Below are positions 43,407 through 52,825 of a DNA stretch of 64,000 nucleotides, one piece after another; positions within the stretch are counted from its first letter, which is position 1, and the number at the start of each line of letters is the position of its first letter. Source of the DNA: Massilia sp. YIM B02443 (GTDB lineage Bacteria; Pseudomonadota; Gammaproteobacteria; Burkholderiales; Burkholderiaceae_D); assembly GCF_030411955.1 (NCBI RefSeq), contig NZ_JASNRA010000001.1, positions 372,001-436,000 on the forward strand, read 5' to 3'. The notes below the pieces were generated by a model. It ran no database searches. It worked only from the letters and a program-made list of their open reading frames with translations, and was not told where the DNA came from. The position numbers and the translations under genes were made by a program.

Positions 43407-44099
43407 ATGCACGATATCGCCAGACATTCGCGCGCCGCCTTACTTGTCCTCACGCTTGTCGTCGCGCTTCATATTGCCTTCGCCGTCATTATGGCGCCGG
43501 CCATCGCCCAAGCACCAGCCACCAACGCGCCAGCACCAGAAAGCATCGTCTTTACCACGGTTGTGTCATCGAGGCTAAATCCAGAAAGCGTGCTCGACGA
43601 AGTGAATGCGGCAATGTCACATCCGGTGATCGGACCTGTGATTGTCCTTGGTGCCGCCTACCTGGGAGTACCTCCGGATACGGTAGCGGCGCTCGGTGCA
43701 AGCGCCGCCGCCGCGGGCGCGGAGCGAACCTCTCAAGAGCAGCAGCAACCCCGGCGCGGCTATCACATTTACTCGATCAAGGCGCCGGAAGGATATGCCA
43801 TGTGCGCGGTTCGCTTCGGTGCCATCTCGATCCATCCCCGCAAGAAGGAAAGACCCAAGGTGTGGGCAACGGCAAGCAGCAGCGGTCTGACGTTTCACGT
43901 CGACCATCAGACCCAGCAATGGTTAAGGGGACGCTCCACGGTCAAGACCTATATCGATGTTCTCACCGTGCGCAATGACGCCCGGGCGCGTTACGAAGCC
44001 AAATGCCTGCCAGATACTGAGCAATCAGTCTTGCCGCTGTGCAGAGGCGCCGATTGCGATGCTTACATGACGCGGCAGAATTGGCTGCATGGCGCCTGA
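43407..44099 (+). CDS. Hypothetical exported protein
   Basis: I do not recognise this 230-residue protein. It starts after AAGGAG with a 6-base spacer, so translation is likely. The N-terminus (about 10-33) is a signal peptide or anchor ending IAQA. A Gly/Ala-rich segment (about 70-105) follows. The C-terminal half holds a compact domain starting YHIYSIKAPEGYAMCAVRF, with four Cys (MCAV, AKCLP, PLCRGADCDA) that could form disulfides. Codon use is less GC-biased than in the flagellar genes, suggesting later arrival. It is alone between flgL and a convergent AsmA-like gene. Confidence 0.65.
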   Translation: MHDIARHSRAALLVLTLVVALHIAFAVIMAPAIAQAPATNAPAPESIVFTTVVSSRLNPESVLDEVNAAMSHPVIGPVIVLGAAYLGVPPDTVAALGASAAAAGAERTSQEQQQPRRGYHIYSIKAPEGYAMCAVRFGAISIHPRKKERPKVWATASSSGLTFHVDHQTQQWLRGRSTVKTYIDVLTVRNDARARYEAKCLPDTEQSVLPLCRGADCDAYMTRQNWLHGA

Positions 44100-44129
44100 T
44101 GGGTGGTCGCCATGCAGCTGTAGAAGTGC

Positions 44130-46229
44130 TTATTGCGTTGCGGCCTTCGGATGCAGCTCGGCCTTGTTTCCGCTCTTGGTTGCGGCCGGTGCGGCTTTGT
44201 CGCTTGCCGGCGCGGCATCCCCCACCTTCGGCGCCGGCTTCATGCTCGGCTTCTTGGTCGCCGCGGCAATCTCGGCGCCGCAATTGGTATCCGGCGCGCG
44301 ATCGACGTTAATCAAGGGAATCAAAGCTGCCACCGGCGTCACCGCCGCCAGCGCCAGTGCCGCGCCACCCTTCAGCGCCAGCGGACCCACGTGCGGGCCG
44401 ACCTTGGGATCGGTGAAGCTGCCGCGCGCATACAGCGGGGTGCGCAGCGACAGCACGCGCGTGCCCTTGGTGCGCGGGCGCACGTCGACGTCCAGTTGCT
44501 CCTTGGCCAGGTCGACGTAGCCAGTGGCGTTCACCACCGCTTCTTCGCTGTCGAGCACGAAGCGGTCGATGTTGGCGCGGCCATTGCGCACCGTGGTCTG
44601 GGCCGCCACGCAGTGCAGCAGGGTCTGCTTGTCGCCGAAGATCTTCACGAACACGGCATTCGCCACGTTCAGGCCGGCCAGTTCCAGGATGAAGCGGCTG
44701 ACCGTGCCTTCGGTCACCACGGCGTTCAGCTCGCCCTGCGAGGTGCCCAGCATGGCCGCCACCGAGTTGCCGCGTCCGGCCAGGGCGCCGTCGCCGTTGA
44801 CTTCGCCGAAGCTGGCCTGCATCGACTGCAGTTTCGGGAACAGTTCGCGGATCTTCAGGCCGCGCGCCGCGATGCGGGCCGAGGCGTCCAGCGTCTTGTC
44901 GGTGCCGTCCAGACGGATGTTCGAGGTGATGCGTCCGCCCGCCATGCCGAACGAGAGCGGGGTCAGCGTCAGCACCTTGTCTTTCATGCGGATCGTGGTT
45001 TCGATGTCGCTCAGCGGGATGTCGTGGGTGCGCACGATGCGCTTGCCGCTGAACTTCACTTCGGCGTCGAGCGCGCCCCATTTTTCGGTGTTGAACTGGT
45101 CGACCGGCAGCGCCTTGCCTTCGGCCGGCGCTTTCACTTTGCCGGCGGCCTTGGTGCCGGCGCCGGTGTCGGCGCCCACGGTCGGACCCAGGTCGGCCAG
45201 GCGCAGCTGCTGCGAAGCGACGTTGCCGGTGAGCAGCGGACGGGTGGCGCGCTGGGCGTAGGTGAGGGTGCCGCCGATATCGCTGGCGCCGACCTTGCCC
45301 TTGAAATCCTTGTAGGTGAAGGACCAGAAGTCGCCGTTCTTCTTGCCCAGCAAATGGCCGCTGGTGGAGTAGGGCGGGGTTTCCGGCAGCAGCACGCCGG
45401 TCAGGGCATACAGGTCGGCCATGCTGGCGCCGCCCAGCTGCATCTGCAGCTCGAAGCCGGCGATCGAGCGCGGATCGCGGATCGTGCCCTGCAGGCCGAT
45501 CTTGTTGTCGCCGATGTCGGCCTTGGCTTCGATCGGGAAGGTGGTGTGCTCGTCGGTCAGCGACAGCACCGCGCCGGCGCGGCCGCCGCCGCTGATTTTC
45601 GCCTTGTTGTAGGTGCCGTCCAGGGTGAAGGCCAGGCCGTAGGGCTGCACGCCGTCTGCAGGCGCTGCGTTATTGCCCTCGATCGATTTCGCTTCGGCGC
45701 GCAGATCCAGGCCGATCGGCTCGTCGACGTAGCGCACCCGGCCGCTGTTGAAGGCCAGGCGCTGGATGTCGACCTTCCATTCCGACGGTCCGTTATCCTT
45801 GAAGGTCCAGGAGTTGCGGCCATCCTTGCGCCGCTCGACGGCGATGTTCGGCGCCGCCAGCTGCAGGTCGGTCAGGACCGCATTCTTGCCCAGCAGCGGC
45901 AGGAGGTGGAAGGCCGCTTCCACGAGCTGTGCGCTGGCCATTTCCGGGCCGACCGTGCTCCAGCTTGGGTTGCTCATGTGGACATCGTTGGCGAACACAC
46001 GCGGATGCGGTATCCAGCGGCGCCAGCCTTCCTGGCTGTACTGGTTGCGCCGGAACTTGACGTCCAGGTCGCCGCGGATGGCGAATTCGCGGCCGGTGCT
46101 TTCCGACACCTTGCGGTTGATGTAAGGCCGTAGCATGTTCCAGTCGAACAGCAGGAAGAACAGGATGACGATGGTGATGATGCCGAGCAGGACGGCGCCG
46201 ACGATTTTGACGGGTTTCGATGTTTTCAT
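44130..46229 (-). CDS. AsmA-family protein
   Basis: Membrane-anchored periplasmic protein of the AsmA/TamB group, whose members are thought to carry lipids between membranes. The protein has 699 residues. One membrane segment near residues 7-26 is followed by a long beta-rich region (AsmA N-terminal motif LRPYINRKVSESTGREFAIRGDLDV) and the AsmA_2-like C-terminus with NGDGALAGRGNSVAAMLGTSQGEL and VSRFILELAGLNVANAV. The end is Lys/Ala/Pro-rich and disordered. It is not known as a flagellar protein and lies downstream of fliR on the same strand after 163 bp. Confidence 0.88.
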   Translation of the reverse strand: MKTSKPVKIVGAVLLGIITIVILFFLLFDWNMLRPYINRKVSESTGREFAIRGDLDVKFRRNQYSQEGWRRWIPHPRVFANDVHMSNPSWSTVGPEMASAQLVEAAFHLLPLLGKNAVLTDLQLAAPNIAVERRKDGRNSWTFKDNGPSEWKVDIQRLAFNSGRVRYVDEPIGLDLRAEAKSIEGNNAAPADGVQPYGLAFTLDGTYNKAKISGGGRAGAVLSLTDEHTTFPIEAKADIGDNKIGLQGTIRDPRSIAGFELQMQLGGASMADLYALTGVLLPETPPYSTSGHLLGKKNGDFWSFTYKDFKGKVGASDIGGTLTYAQRATRPLLTGNVASQQLRLADLGPTVGADTGAGTKAAGKVKAPAEGKALPVDQFNTEKWGALDAEVKFSGKRIVRTHDIPLSDIETTIRMKDKVLTLTPLSFGMAGGRITSNIRLDGTDKTLDASARIAARGLKIRELFPKLQSMQASFGEVNGDGALAGRGNSVAAMLGTSQGELNAVVTEGTVSRFILELAGLNVANAVFVKIFGDKQTLLHCVAAQTTVRNGRANIDRFVLDSEEAVVNATGYVDLAKEQLDVDVRPRTKGTRVLSLRTPLYARGSFTDPKVGPHVGPLALKGGAALALAAVTPVAALIPLINVDRAPDTNCGAEIAAATKKPSMKPAPKVGDAAPASDKAAPAATKSGNKAELHPKAATQ

Positions 46230-46392
46230 GGTAGCTAGGCCATAGAGTGGCTTGGCGCAAACGAAGCGCGCCCCGAAACCTCAGGCTACCCCTGCAATGC
46301 GGTTTTGTTTGTTAGCTAAATAGCATTGGCGCGAAATTCCGCCGCTGTGCGTGCCATTGCCGGTGAGCGTGCCCGCGCGTGGCTGGCGAATG

Positions 46393-47247
46393 TTAGCCGG
46401 GGGCGGTGGTCACCGGCGCGTTGGCCGGCGGCGGGGTCACGGTGGACCCTGGCGCGCCCGGTTGCGGATTGGCCGCGCGCGGCAGCGAACGGCCGGCCTC
46501 GACACCCTGGTTGAACAGGTTGACGATCGGCGTGCTCAGGTAGGGCAAGGACAGGCTCAGGGTCAGGAAGCCCACGCCCAGCGTGATCGGAAAGCCGATG
46601 CCGAACAGGTTCAGCTGCGGCGCGGCGCGCGTCAGGATGCCGAGCGCGACGTTGGTGATGAGCAGGGCGGCCACGATCGGCAGTGACAGCTGCAGCCCGG
46701 CCGAGAAGATCCGTCCGCCCCAGCGCGCCAGTTCCAGCGGCGCGTTGCCCGAGAACGGGGTGCTGGTGATCGGCATGGTGATGAAGCTTTCCGCCAGCGC
46801 CTCGAGCAGCACCAGGTGGCCATTGACGGCGAGAAAAGCCATGGTCGCCACCAGCGCCATGAACTGGCTCACGGCCGACGAGCGGCCGCGCGTGGAGGGG
46901 TCGAAGAACATGGCGAAGCCCAGGCCCATGGTCTGGCTGGCCACCTCGCCGGCATATTCGATGGCGGCGAACACCAGGCGCATGGCGAAGCCCATCGCCA
47001 GGCCGATGATCATTTCCTTCACCAGGATCAGGAGGCCGGCCCACGAGGTCGGGTCGGCCGCCGGCGCCGCCGGCACCAGCGGCGCCATCACCAGCGCCAG
47101 CAGCACGCCGAGCGAGACCTTGACCGAGACCGGCACGCCGGCATTGCCGAACAGCGGCGCCGAGGCGATCAGCCCCAGGATCCGCGATAACGGCCACAGC
47201 AGCCCCGCAACCCAGGCGTTGAGCTCTGCCGCGGTGAGCGTCAGCAT
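46393..47247 (-). CDS. fliR: Flagellar export gate protein FliR
   Basis: Inner-membrane component of the FliPQR export channel, 284 residues. Six membrane segments are predicted, with family patterns GVLLALVMAPL, AMRLVFAAIEYAGEVASQTMGLGFAMFFDP and ALGILTRAAPQLNLFGIGFPITLGVG. The last 35 residues are an extra Pro/Ala-rich hydrophilic tail. It is separated from fliQ by 96 bp carrying a palindromic-repeat half copy, whereas upstream fli genes are tightly packed. No clear ribosome site is seen. Confidence 0.94.
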   Translation of the reverse strand: MLTLTAAELNAWVAGLLWPLSRILGLIASAPLFGNAGVPVSVKVSLGVLLALVMAPLVPAAPAADPTSWAGLLILVKEMIIGLAMGFAMRLVFAAIEYAGEVASQTMGLGFAMFFDPSTRGRSSAVSQFMALVATMAFLAVNGHLVLLEALAESFITMPITSTPFSGNAPLELARWGGRIFSAGLQLSLPIVAALLITNVALGILTRAAPQLNLFGIGFPITLGVGFLTLSLSLPYLSTPIVNLFNQGVEAGRSLPRAANPQPGAPGSTVTPPPANAPVTTAPG

Positions 47248-47277
47248 GCCGCCACGACCGGCACGCCGATGCTCACC

Positions 47278-47312
47278 GTAGGGTTGGCGGCTGTGCCGCC
47301 GACGCGCTCAAT
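47278..47312. repeat. Half copy of palindromic element between fliQ and fliR
   Basis: GTAGGGTTGGCGGCTGTGCC and the following CGCCGACGCGCTCAA repeat, with a few differences, the right half of the 70-bp element at 35398-35467. The left arm is missing, although GGCGG/CCGCC can still pair locally. It interrupts the otherwise compact fliLMNOPQR order. Confidence 0.7.
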
Positions 47313-47343
47313 CACCGCTTGCACCGCCGCCCGCACCACCATC

Positions 47344-47613
47344 TCAGCCGATCAACCCCGGAATCCCGGTAAACACCTGCCGCATATAGTCCAGCATCAC
47401 CGACAGCATCCACGGCCCCGCCACCACCAGCGCCACGAACACGCCGACCAGCTTCGGGATGAACGACAGCGTCGCTTCGTTGATCTGGGTCGCGGCCTGG
47501 AAGATGCTGATGATCAGGCCGATGATCAGGGCCACCAGCAGCAGCGGCGCCGAGATCATCAGGGTCACTTCCATGGCCGTGCGGCCCATCGTCATCACGC
47601 TTTCGGGGGTCAT
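47344..47613 (-). CDS. fliQ: Flagellar export gate protein FliQ
   Basis: Small export-gate subunit, 89 residues, the usual size. Two membrane segments are seen, with the motif PLLLVALIIGLIISIFQAATQINEATLSFIPK. It starts 8 bp after the fliP stop. Confidence 0.95.
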   Translation of the reverse strand: MTPESVMTMGRTAMEVTLMISAPLLLVALIIGLIISIFQAATQINEATLSFIPKLVGVFVALVVAGPWMLSVMLDYMRQVFTGIPGLIG

Positions 47614-47621
47614 CGCGTCCT

Positions 47622-48362
47622 CTAGTAGAAACTCTGGGACAGCGAGCCCAGCAGCAGTTGCCAGCCGTCGACCAGCACGAACAGCATCAGCTTGAACGGC
47701 AGCGCGATCACGGCCGGCGACATCATCATCATACCCATCGACATCAGCACCGAGGCCACCACCATGTCGATGATCAAGAACGGGATGAAGATCGCGAAGC
47801 CGATCTGGAACGCCGTCTTCAGCTCGCTCGTGACGAAGGCCGGGATCAGGACCCGCAGCGGAATGTCTTCCGGGCCCTGCAGCGCTTCCGAGCGCGAGAT
47901 CTTGACGAACAGCGCCAGGTCGGACTGGCGCGTCTGCTTGATCATGAATTCCTTGAGCGGCACCGCGCCGCGCGTCATGGCCTCGGGCATCTGGATCTCG
48001 TTCCTCTGCAGCGGCAGGTAGGCTTCGCTGTAGATGCGGTCAAAGGTCGGGCCCATCACGAAGAAGGTCAAAAACAGCGCCAGCCCGACCATCACCTGGT
48101 TCGGCGGCGCGGTCTGGGTGCCGAGCGCCTGGCGCAAGAGCGAGAGCACGATGATGATGCGGGTGAAGCCGGTCATCATCAGCAGCGCGGCGGGCAGGAA
48201 GGTGAGCGAGGTCAGCAGCAGCAGGGTCTGGATCGGCAGCGAATACGCGGTGCCGCCGCCGGGTGCGGTGCTGGTCTGGAAGGCCGGAATGCCGGGCTGG
48301 GCGATGGCGAGCAGTGGCAGCGCCACCAGGCCGGCGGCCAGCAGGATGTGTTTAGTTCGCAT
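47622..48362 (-). CDS. fliP: Flagellar export gate protein FliP
   Basis: Core subunit of the FliPQR export channel, 246 residues. An N-terminal signal peptide (ending AIAQ) precedes the mature part. Family motifs are [51 protein letters not shown] and [22 protein letters not shown]. The start at 48362 overlaps fliO by 11 bp, and it gives a proper signal peptide; a longer frame upstream is antisense-like Arg/Pro-rich sequence. Confidence 0.96.
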   Translation of the reverse strand: MRTKHILLAAGLVALPLLAIAQPGIPAFQTSTAPGGGTAYSLPIQTLLLLTSLTFLPAALLMMTGFTRIIIVLSLLRQALGTQTAPPNQVMVGLALFLTFFVMGPTFDRIYSEAYLPLQRNEIQMPEAMTRGAVPLKEFMIKQTRQSDLALFVKISRSEALQGPEDIPLRVLIPAFVTSELKTAFQIGFAIFIPFLIIDMVVASVLMSMGMMMMSPAVIALPFKLMLFVLVDGWQLLLGSLSQSFY

Positions 48363-49095
48363 TGCGCTTGATACCAGGTCGGATGCCGCGGTTGTCGATC
48401 GTCTTCTTGAGCCAGTCCGCGAAGCTGGCGGCCGGCGCGCCGCCAGCGGCCGGAGCAATTTCCGCCTCGCCTTCCTGGCGCGGCATGGTGTGCAGGGCGT
48501 TCACGCGGCCCGGCGCGGCGCCGACCACGATCCACTGGTCGCCGACTTCGACCACCATGATGCGTTCGCGTCCGCCGATGTTCAGGGCGCCGACTACGCG
48601 CAGGTTGGCGCTGCTGCCCATGGCCTTGGGGCCGTAGCGTTTCATGAACCAGGCCAGGCCCGCCAGCAGGCCGAGCACCAGCAGCAGGGCGAAGATGGTC
48701 TGCAGCAGGCCGCCGGCGCCGGGACCGGTGGTGGCGGGCATGGTCACTTGCGGGCGCGCGGGTGCGGGCGCGGGCGTGACGGTGGGAGCTGGAGGAGTGG
48801 TAGTGGCCGGCGCGGCGGCGGTATCGGGCGATACGGTCGGGGCCGTTGCGGGGTTGTCGCCCGGTAGCGGAGCGATCGGCGCCTCGTTGGGTGCGGGCTG
48901 CGCGGTTTCAGATGCCGGCCGCGCCGAAGCGGGCGGGCGGCCGGTGGTGGTCTCGCCCGGGCGGCGCGGGTCGGCCGAGTCTTGCTGGGCGGCCGGCGCC
49001 GGCGCATGGGCCGGCAACTCGGCGGCGGTGTTTTGCGGTGCTGCCGACGCCATCAAGGGAAGGATCAGCAACGCCAGGGCGAGACGAGGAATCAT
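48352..49095 (-). CDS. fliO: Flagellar assembly protein FliO
   Basis: Membrane chaperone that aids FliP ring assembly, 247 residues. A signal peptide (about 1-18) is followed by a long Ala/Pro/Thr-rich periplasmic stretch (about 19-120). One membrane segment ([26 protein letters not shown]) then leads to a cytoplasmic domain with [27 protein letters not shown]. The periplasmic stretch makes it about twice the E. coli length. It overlaps fliN by 4 bp and fliP by 11 bp. Confidence 0.92.
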   Translation of the reverse strand: MIPRLALALLILPLMASAAPQNTAAELPAHAPAPAAQQDSADPRRPGETTTGRPPASARPASETAQPAPNEAPIAPLPGDNPATAPTVSPDTAAAPATTTPPAPTVTPAPAPARPQVTMPATTGPGAGGLLQTIFALLLVLGLLAGLAWFMKRYGPKAMGSSANLRVVGALNIGGRERIMVVEVGDQWIVVGAAPGRVNALHTMPRQEGEAEIAPAAGGAPAASFADWLKKTIDNRGIRPGIKRNAN

Positions 49096-49535
49096 TTATT
49101 CAATTTACGAATCCGTTCAGATGGCGTGATGATATCAGTGAGCCGGATCCCGAACTTGTCATTCACGACCACCACCTCGCCCTGGGCGATCAGGCAGCCG
49201 TTCACCAGCACGTCCATCGGCTCGCCGGCCAGGCCGTCCAGCTCGACCACCGAGCCCTGCGCCAGCTGCAGCAGGTTCTTGATGGCGATCTTGGTGCGGC
49301 CCAGTTCCACGGTCAGTTGCACCGGTATGTCGAGGATGAAGTCGATGTCGTTCGGCGTGTCGCTCTTGGCGCCCTTGTTCGAGAAATCCTTGAACACGGC
49401 GGCGGCCGCTGCCGGGGCGGTGGCCTGCTGGGTTTGCTGGCGCTCGAGCGCCGCCGCTTCGGCCGCGGCCTGCTCGGCAATCGCCGCGCCCCAATCGTCG
49501 TCGATGTGGTCCTGGTCGTCCTGGTTGTCAGCCAT
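49092..49535 (-). CDS. fliN: Flagellar C-ring protein FliN
   Basis: Switch-complex subunit at the base of the C ring, 147 residues. The acidic, Ala/Gln-rich N-terminus (about 1-60) precedes the SpoA domain with ILDIPVQLTVELGRTKIAIKNLLQLAQGSVVELDGLAGEPMDVLVNG. The ATG at 49535 follows AGGAGAAACAGC and is preferred over an upstream in-frame start. It lies between fliM and fliO. Confidence 0.95.
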   Translation of the reverse strand: MADNQDDQDHIDDDWGAAIAEQAAAEAAALERQQTQQATAPAAAAAVFKDFSNKGAKSDTPNDIDFILDIPVQLTVELGRTKIAIKNLLQLAQGSVVELDGLAGEPMDVLVNGCLIAQGEVVVVNDKFGIRLTDIITPSERIRKLNK

Positions 49536-49597
49536 GCTGTTTCTCCTGTATTGCGTGGCCGGCGCGTGGCGCCTTGCCAATATGGATAATTTACCTG

Positions 49598-50581
49598 TTA
49601 CTTGCTGAACGTGTCGCTATTGGCGAGCAGCTTCTCGACCTTGAGCGCGTACTGGCCGTTGTTGACGCCGTAGCTGCACTCGATCACCGGCACCCCGTCC
49701 ACCGTGGCCTCCAGCATTTCCGGCACCACCAGCGGGATCACGTCGCCCACCTTCATGTTCAGGATCTCGTCGAAATTGGCCTTGCCGTGGCCCAGCACCG
49801 CGACCAGCTCGACCTCGGCCACCTGGATCTGCTGCGTCAACAGGCGCACCCAGCGCTTGTCGACTTCCAGCGCCTCGCCCTGGATGCTCGAGGTCAGCGC
49901 ATCGCGGATCGGCTCGATCATCGAGTAGGGCATGCAGAAGTGGATCTGGCCCGATACAGAACCGAGCTCGACCGTGAAGGTGCACGACACCACCACCTCG
50001 TTCGGGGTCGCGATGTTGGCGAACTGGGTGTTCATCTCGGAACGGATGTACTCGAACTCGATCGGGTACACCGGCTCCCACGACTTGCCGTAGGCCTCGA
50101 ACACGATGTCGAGGATGCGCATGATGATGCGCTGCTCGGTCTGGGTAAAGTCGCGGCCCTCGACGCGGGTATGGAAGCGCCCGTCGCCGCCGAACAGGTT
50201 GTCCACCAGCAGGAACACCAGGCCCGGATCGAACACCATCAGGGCGGTGCCGCGCAGCGGCTTCATGTGGATCAGGTTGAGGTTGGTCGGGACCACCAGG
50301 TTGCGGATGAATTCGCTGTACTTGGAGACCCGCACCGAGCCCACCGAGACTTCCGCGCTGCGGCGCAGGAAGTTGAACAGGCCGACCCGCAGATACCTGG
50401 CGAAACGCTCGTTGATGATCTCGAGCGTCGGCATGCGGCCGCGCACGATGCGTTCCTGCGTTGCCAGGTTATAGGTGCGGACCCCCGAGGTGTCTTCAGG
50501 CGTCGCAATGTCGTCCTGATCGCCGTTGACCCCTTTTAAGAGGGCATCGACTTCTTCCTGGGAGAGGAAATTATCGGCCAT
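49598..50581 (-). CDS. fliM: Flagellar C-ring protein FliM
   Basis: Switch protein that binds phosphorylated CheY and FliG, 327 residues. The start MADNFLSQEEVDALLKGV is the CheY-binding motif. The middle domain has the GGxG-like LFGGDGRF motif, and the SpoA C-terminal domain follows (ILNMKVGDVIPL, YGVNNGQYALKVEKLL). It lies 24 bp after fliL. Confidence 0.97.
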   Translation of the reverse strand: MADNFLSQEEVDALLKGVNGDQDDIATPEDTSGVRTYNLATQERIVRGRMPTLEIINERFARYLRVGLFNFLRRSAEVSVGSVRVSKYSEFIRNLVVPTNLNLIHMKPLRGTALMVFDPGLVFLLVDNLFGGDGRFHTRVEGRDFTQTEQRIIMRILDIVFEAYGKSWEPVYPIEFEYIRSEMNTQFANIATPNEVVVSCTFTVELGSVSGQIHFCMPYSMIEPIRDALTSSIQGEALEVDKRWVRLLTQQIQVAEVELVAVLGHGKANFDEILNMKVGDVIPLVVPEMLEATVDGVPVIECSYGVNNGQYALKVEKLLANSDTFSK

Positions 50582-50605
50582 GGTGCTTGCTATCGTCGAG
50601 TGCGT

Positions 50606-51145
50606 TTACTGGATGATAAACGAAGTAAATAATACGTCGGACACTTCCTGTTCGTCGCCATCTTTCTCGAAGGGCTCGGTCACCGTTTCCTTGATCTCGG
50701 TGGCGAGCTGCTGCTTGCCTTGCACGGTATTGATCTCAGACGCTTTTTTGCCCGACAGCAGGAGCAGCACGCGGTTGCGCACCACCGCCATATTGTCCTT
50801 GACCAGGGTGGCCTGTTCGGCGCCGGCCACCTGCAGGGTGAACTGTACCTGCAGGTATTGCTCGCCGTTTTCCGGCTGCAGGTTGACGGTGAAGGCTTCC
50901 ACCGGCACGTATTCGGGCTTGGCTTCAGGATCTTTCTTTTTCTTTTTCTTGTGTTCCTTGGCCGGCGCTTCTTCTTCGCCATGCGCGGCCTGCGACTGGC
51001 TGAAATACCAGCCGCCGCCCGCACCCGCGCCAAGCACGAGAATGGCGGCGAGGATCATGATGATGAGCTTTTTCTTCGAGCCGGCTGGCGCCGCTGCTGC
51101 CGCGTCCGCTTTCGGATCAGCCTTCATTTTCGGATTCGCTTTCAA
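50606..51145 (-). CDS. fliL: Flagellar basal body protein FliL
   Basis: Single-pass membrane protein that rings the stator and supports torque, 179 residues. One membrane segment (about 24-44, KLIIMILAAILVLGAGAGGGWYF) is followed by the periplasmic stomatin-like domain (VEAFTVNLQPENGEQYLQVQFTLQV and on). Just after the membrane there is a charged run, EEEAPAKEHKKKKKKDP, with six consecutive Lys, which is not typical of E. coli FliL. It is first of the fliLMNOPQ group, downstream of a palindromic element. Confidence 0.94.
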   Translation of the reverse strand: MKANPKMKADPKADAAAAAPAGSKKKLIIMILAAILVLGAGAGGGWYFSQSQAAHGEEEAPAKEHKKKKKKDPEAKPEYVPVEAFTVNLQPENGEQYLQVQFTLQVAGAEQATLVKDNMAVVRNRVLLLLSGKKASEINTVQGKQQLATEIKETVTEPFEKDGDEQEVSDVLFTSFIIQ

Positions 51146-51496
51146 GATAGGTCGGTGTGAGCTGGTTGATTGGGTGGGACAACATTATGCATTGTCGCGG
51201 AAAGATGCGGTGGGGCAAGCTTTGAACAGAGGGGAGAAGAGGGGGTAATTTGGGGGTTGTGGAGAGGGCGTGGAAAGATCGTAATCTCGTGGCTATGCCG
51301 TCGCTCTCAACCTTGTTGTTAGCCTAAAAACCGTCATTCCCGCGCAGGCGGGAATCCAAGTTCTTCCTGCAGCCACTAGCGCAAACCATAGTGGCTGAGC
51401 ACAGAAACTTGGATCCCCGCCTGCGCGGGGATGACGGTCTTCAGGGTGGTGGATATGGTTGAGTTAGCTAGCGATCACGAGGAAATCCCGAGGCGA
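51146..51496. other. fliK-fliL spacer
   Basis: A 351-bp gap with no gene. It holds the 107-bp palindromic element (51331-51437) and, nearer fliL, about 180 bp of mixed sequence where a fliL promoter could lie. I see no clear FliA or sigma-54 promoter on the minus strand. Confidence 0.5.
51331..51437. repeat. 107-bp MITE/REP-like palindromic element
   Basis: The 30-bp left arm (51331-51360, beginning CCGTCATTCCCGCGCAGGCG) is nearly the reverse complement of the right arm (51408-51437, ending GCGCGGGGATGACGG). An inner stem AGCCACTA (51371-51378) / TAGTGGCT (51389-51396) sits between them. CCGTCATTCCCGC-type arms belong to a widespread proteobacterial intergenic repeat class. It carries no gene, so if mobile it would depend on a transposase elsewhere. 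Confidence 0.85.
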
Positions 51497-52786
51497 TTAC
51501 GCAAACAAGTCGACCATCCCGCGGTCACCCAGCGCCACGGTGCGCGTCGCGCGCGGCGCCACTTCATTCACGGCCACCTCGCCCTGGCCGGTCCCGGCGA
51601 GACCATTCCCGCCACCATTGCCGTTACCGCCCTCGGCACGGCGCTCGTTATTCTGCGAACCCTGCTGGTTGGCCGCACCGGCGTCCACCGTTGCATTGCC
51701 CAGCGCGATGCCGCTCTCGCTCATCATCTCGCGCAGGCGCGGCATGGCGTTTTCAAGCGCCTGGCGTACCTCGAGCTGCTGCGACGAGAAGGCGACCGTG
51801 GCCTGGTCGTTGCTGACGTTCAGCACCACCTGCACCGGACCGAGATCCGGCGGGTTCAGGGTCAGGGTGGCGGCTTGTTCCTTGCCGATCATGTACACGA
51901 TGCGCTGGCTGACCTGGTTGTCCCAGGCCTGGGTGCCGACCCGGGCCGGGATACGGTCGCCGGTGGCGGCCGGATTCTGCACCTCGGCCAGCTTGGTAGC
52001 CTGGGCTTGCAGCTGGGCCAGCGGCGGCGCGGCTTCTTCGGCGGCGGCCGGCACAGCCTGCTGGGCTTCGCGCAGGTGGGCGCCGAACTGGGCGGCGTCC
52101 TGCTGGCCATCCTGGCCTTGCAGGGCCACTTCCTGCTGCGCAGCGACCGCATCGGTGGCGGCCGGCACCACACCGGTGGCCAGCTTGAGGCCGGCGCCAC
52201 TGTCGTCGCTCGTCACTGCCGCGCCGTCGGCACCGGTGGCGCTGCCTTTCAGGTTCTTCATGGCGTTCTCGAGCGCGGTCAGTTGCGCTTCGACGGCGCT
52301 GCCGCCGGCGGCTGCATCGGTGGCGACAGCGGCATTCGCGGCCGGCTGCTGCAGGCTGGCCATGAAGGCCAGCATGTCGGTCACCGGCGTGGTCGCCGCT
52401 TCGGCCGCCTCGGCGGCCTGGGCCGCGTCGCCCGACTCTTCGGCGCTGCCCTTGCTGTCGGCCTTGGCGGTCTTGGGCGCACTGTCGGCGGCCGGCTTGG
52501 CGGCGGCCTGGTGCGCCGGCTCGCGGCTGGCGGGCTTGTCGGCCTGGGCCGGTTTGGATCCCTGCTGGGCCGGCTTAGCCTGCTGGGCCGGTGCGGGCGC
52601 TGGCGCCGGAGCGGCCGGCTGCGGCTGCTGGCGCTGGGCCAGTTCGCGCGAGAAGGTGGCGCCGAAGCCACCATTCGCGTTCGCGGCCGGCTTGTCGGCC
52701 GAGGCATTGCGCTGGGTGGCGTTATTGCCGTTCAGCGCATTCGCGCCGGACACCTGGAACGGAAGGGAATTGGTTTGCATCGTCAT
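51497..52786 (-). CDS. fliK: Flagellar hook-length control protein FliK
   Basis: Secreted ruler that sets hook length and triggers the FlhB switch, 429 residues. The N-terminal three quarters are Ala/Pro/Gln/Lys-rich and low in complexity. The C-terminal FliK domain (about 320-400) has PARVGTQAWDNQVSQRIVYMIGKEQAATLTLNPPDLGPVQVVLNVSNDQATVAF, then a Gly/Asn-rich tail. The start is chosen at 52786; a second ATG 6 bases later is equally possible. It lies after fliJ; a second FliK-like gene lies near 62.6 kb. Confidence 0.9.
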   Translation of the reverse strand: MTMQTNSLPFQVSGANALNGNNATQRNASADKPAANANGGFGATFSRELAQRQQPQPAAPAPAPAPAQQAKPAQQGSKPAQADKPASREPAHQAAAKPAADSAPKTAKADSKGSAEESGDAAQAAEAAEAATTPVTDMLAFMASLQQPAANAAVATDAAAGGSAVEAQLTALENAMKNLKGSATGADGAAVTSDDSGAGLKLATGVVPAATDAVAAQQEVALQGQDGQQDAAQFGAHLREAQQAVPAAAEEAAPPLAQLQAQATKLAEVQNPAATGDRIPARVGTQAWDNQVSQRIVYMIGKEQAATLTLNPPDLGPVQVVLNVSNDQATVAFSSQQLEVRQALENAMPRLREMMSESGIALGNATVDAGAANQQGSQNNERRAEGGNGNGGGNGLAGTGQGEVAVNEVAPRATRTVALGDRGMVDLFA

Positions 52787-52825
52787 TGTTGGCTCAGTAA
52801 TGGTCAACGGTGGGTCAACGGTGGA

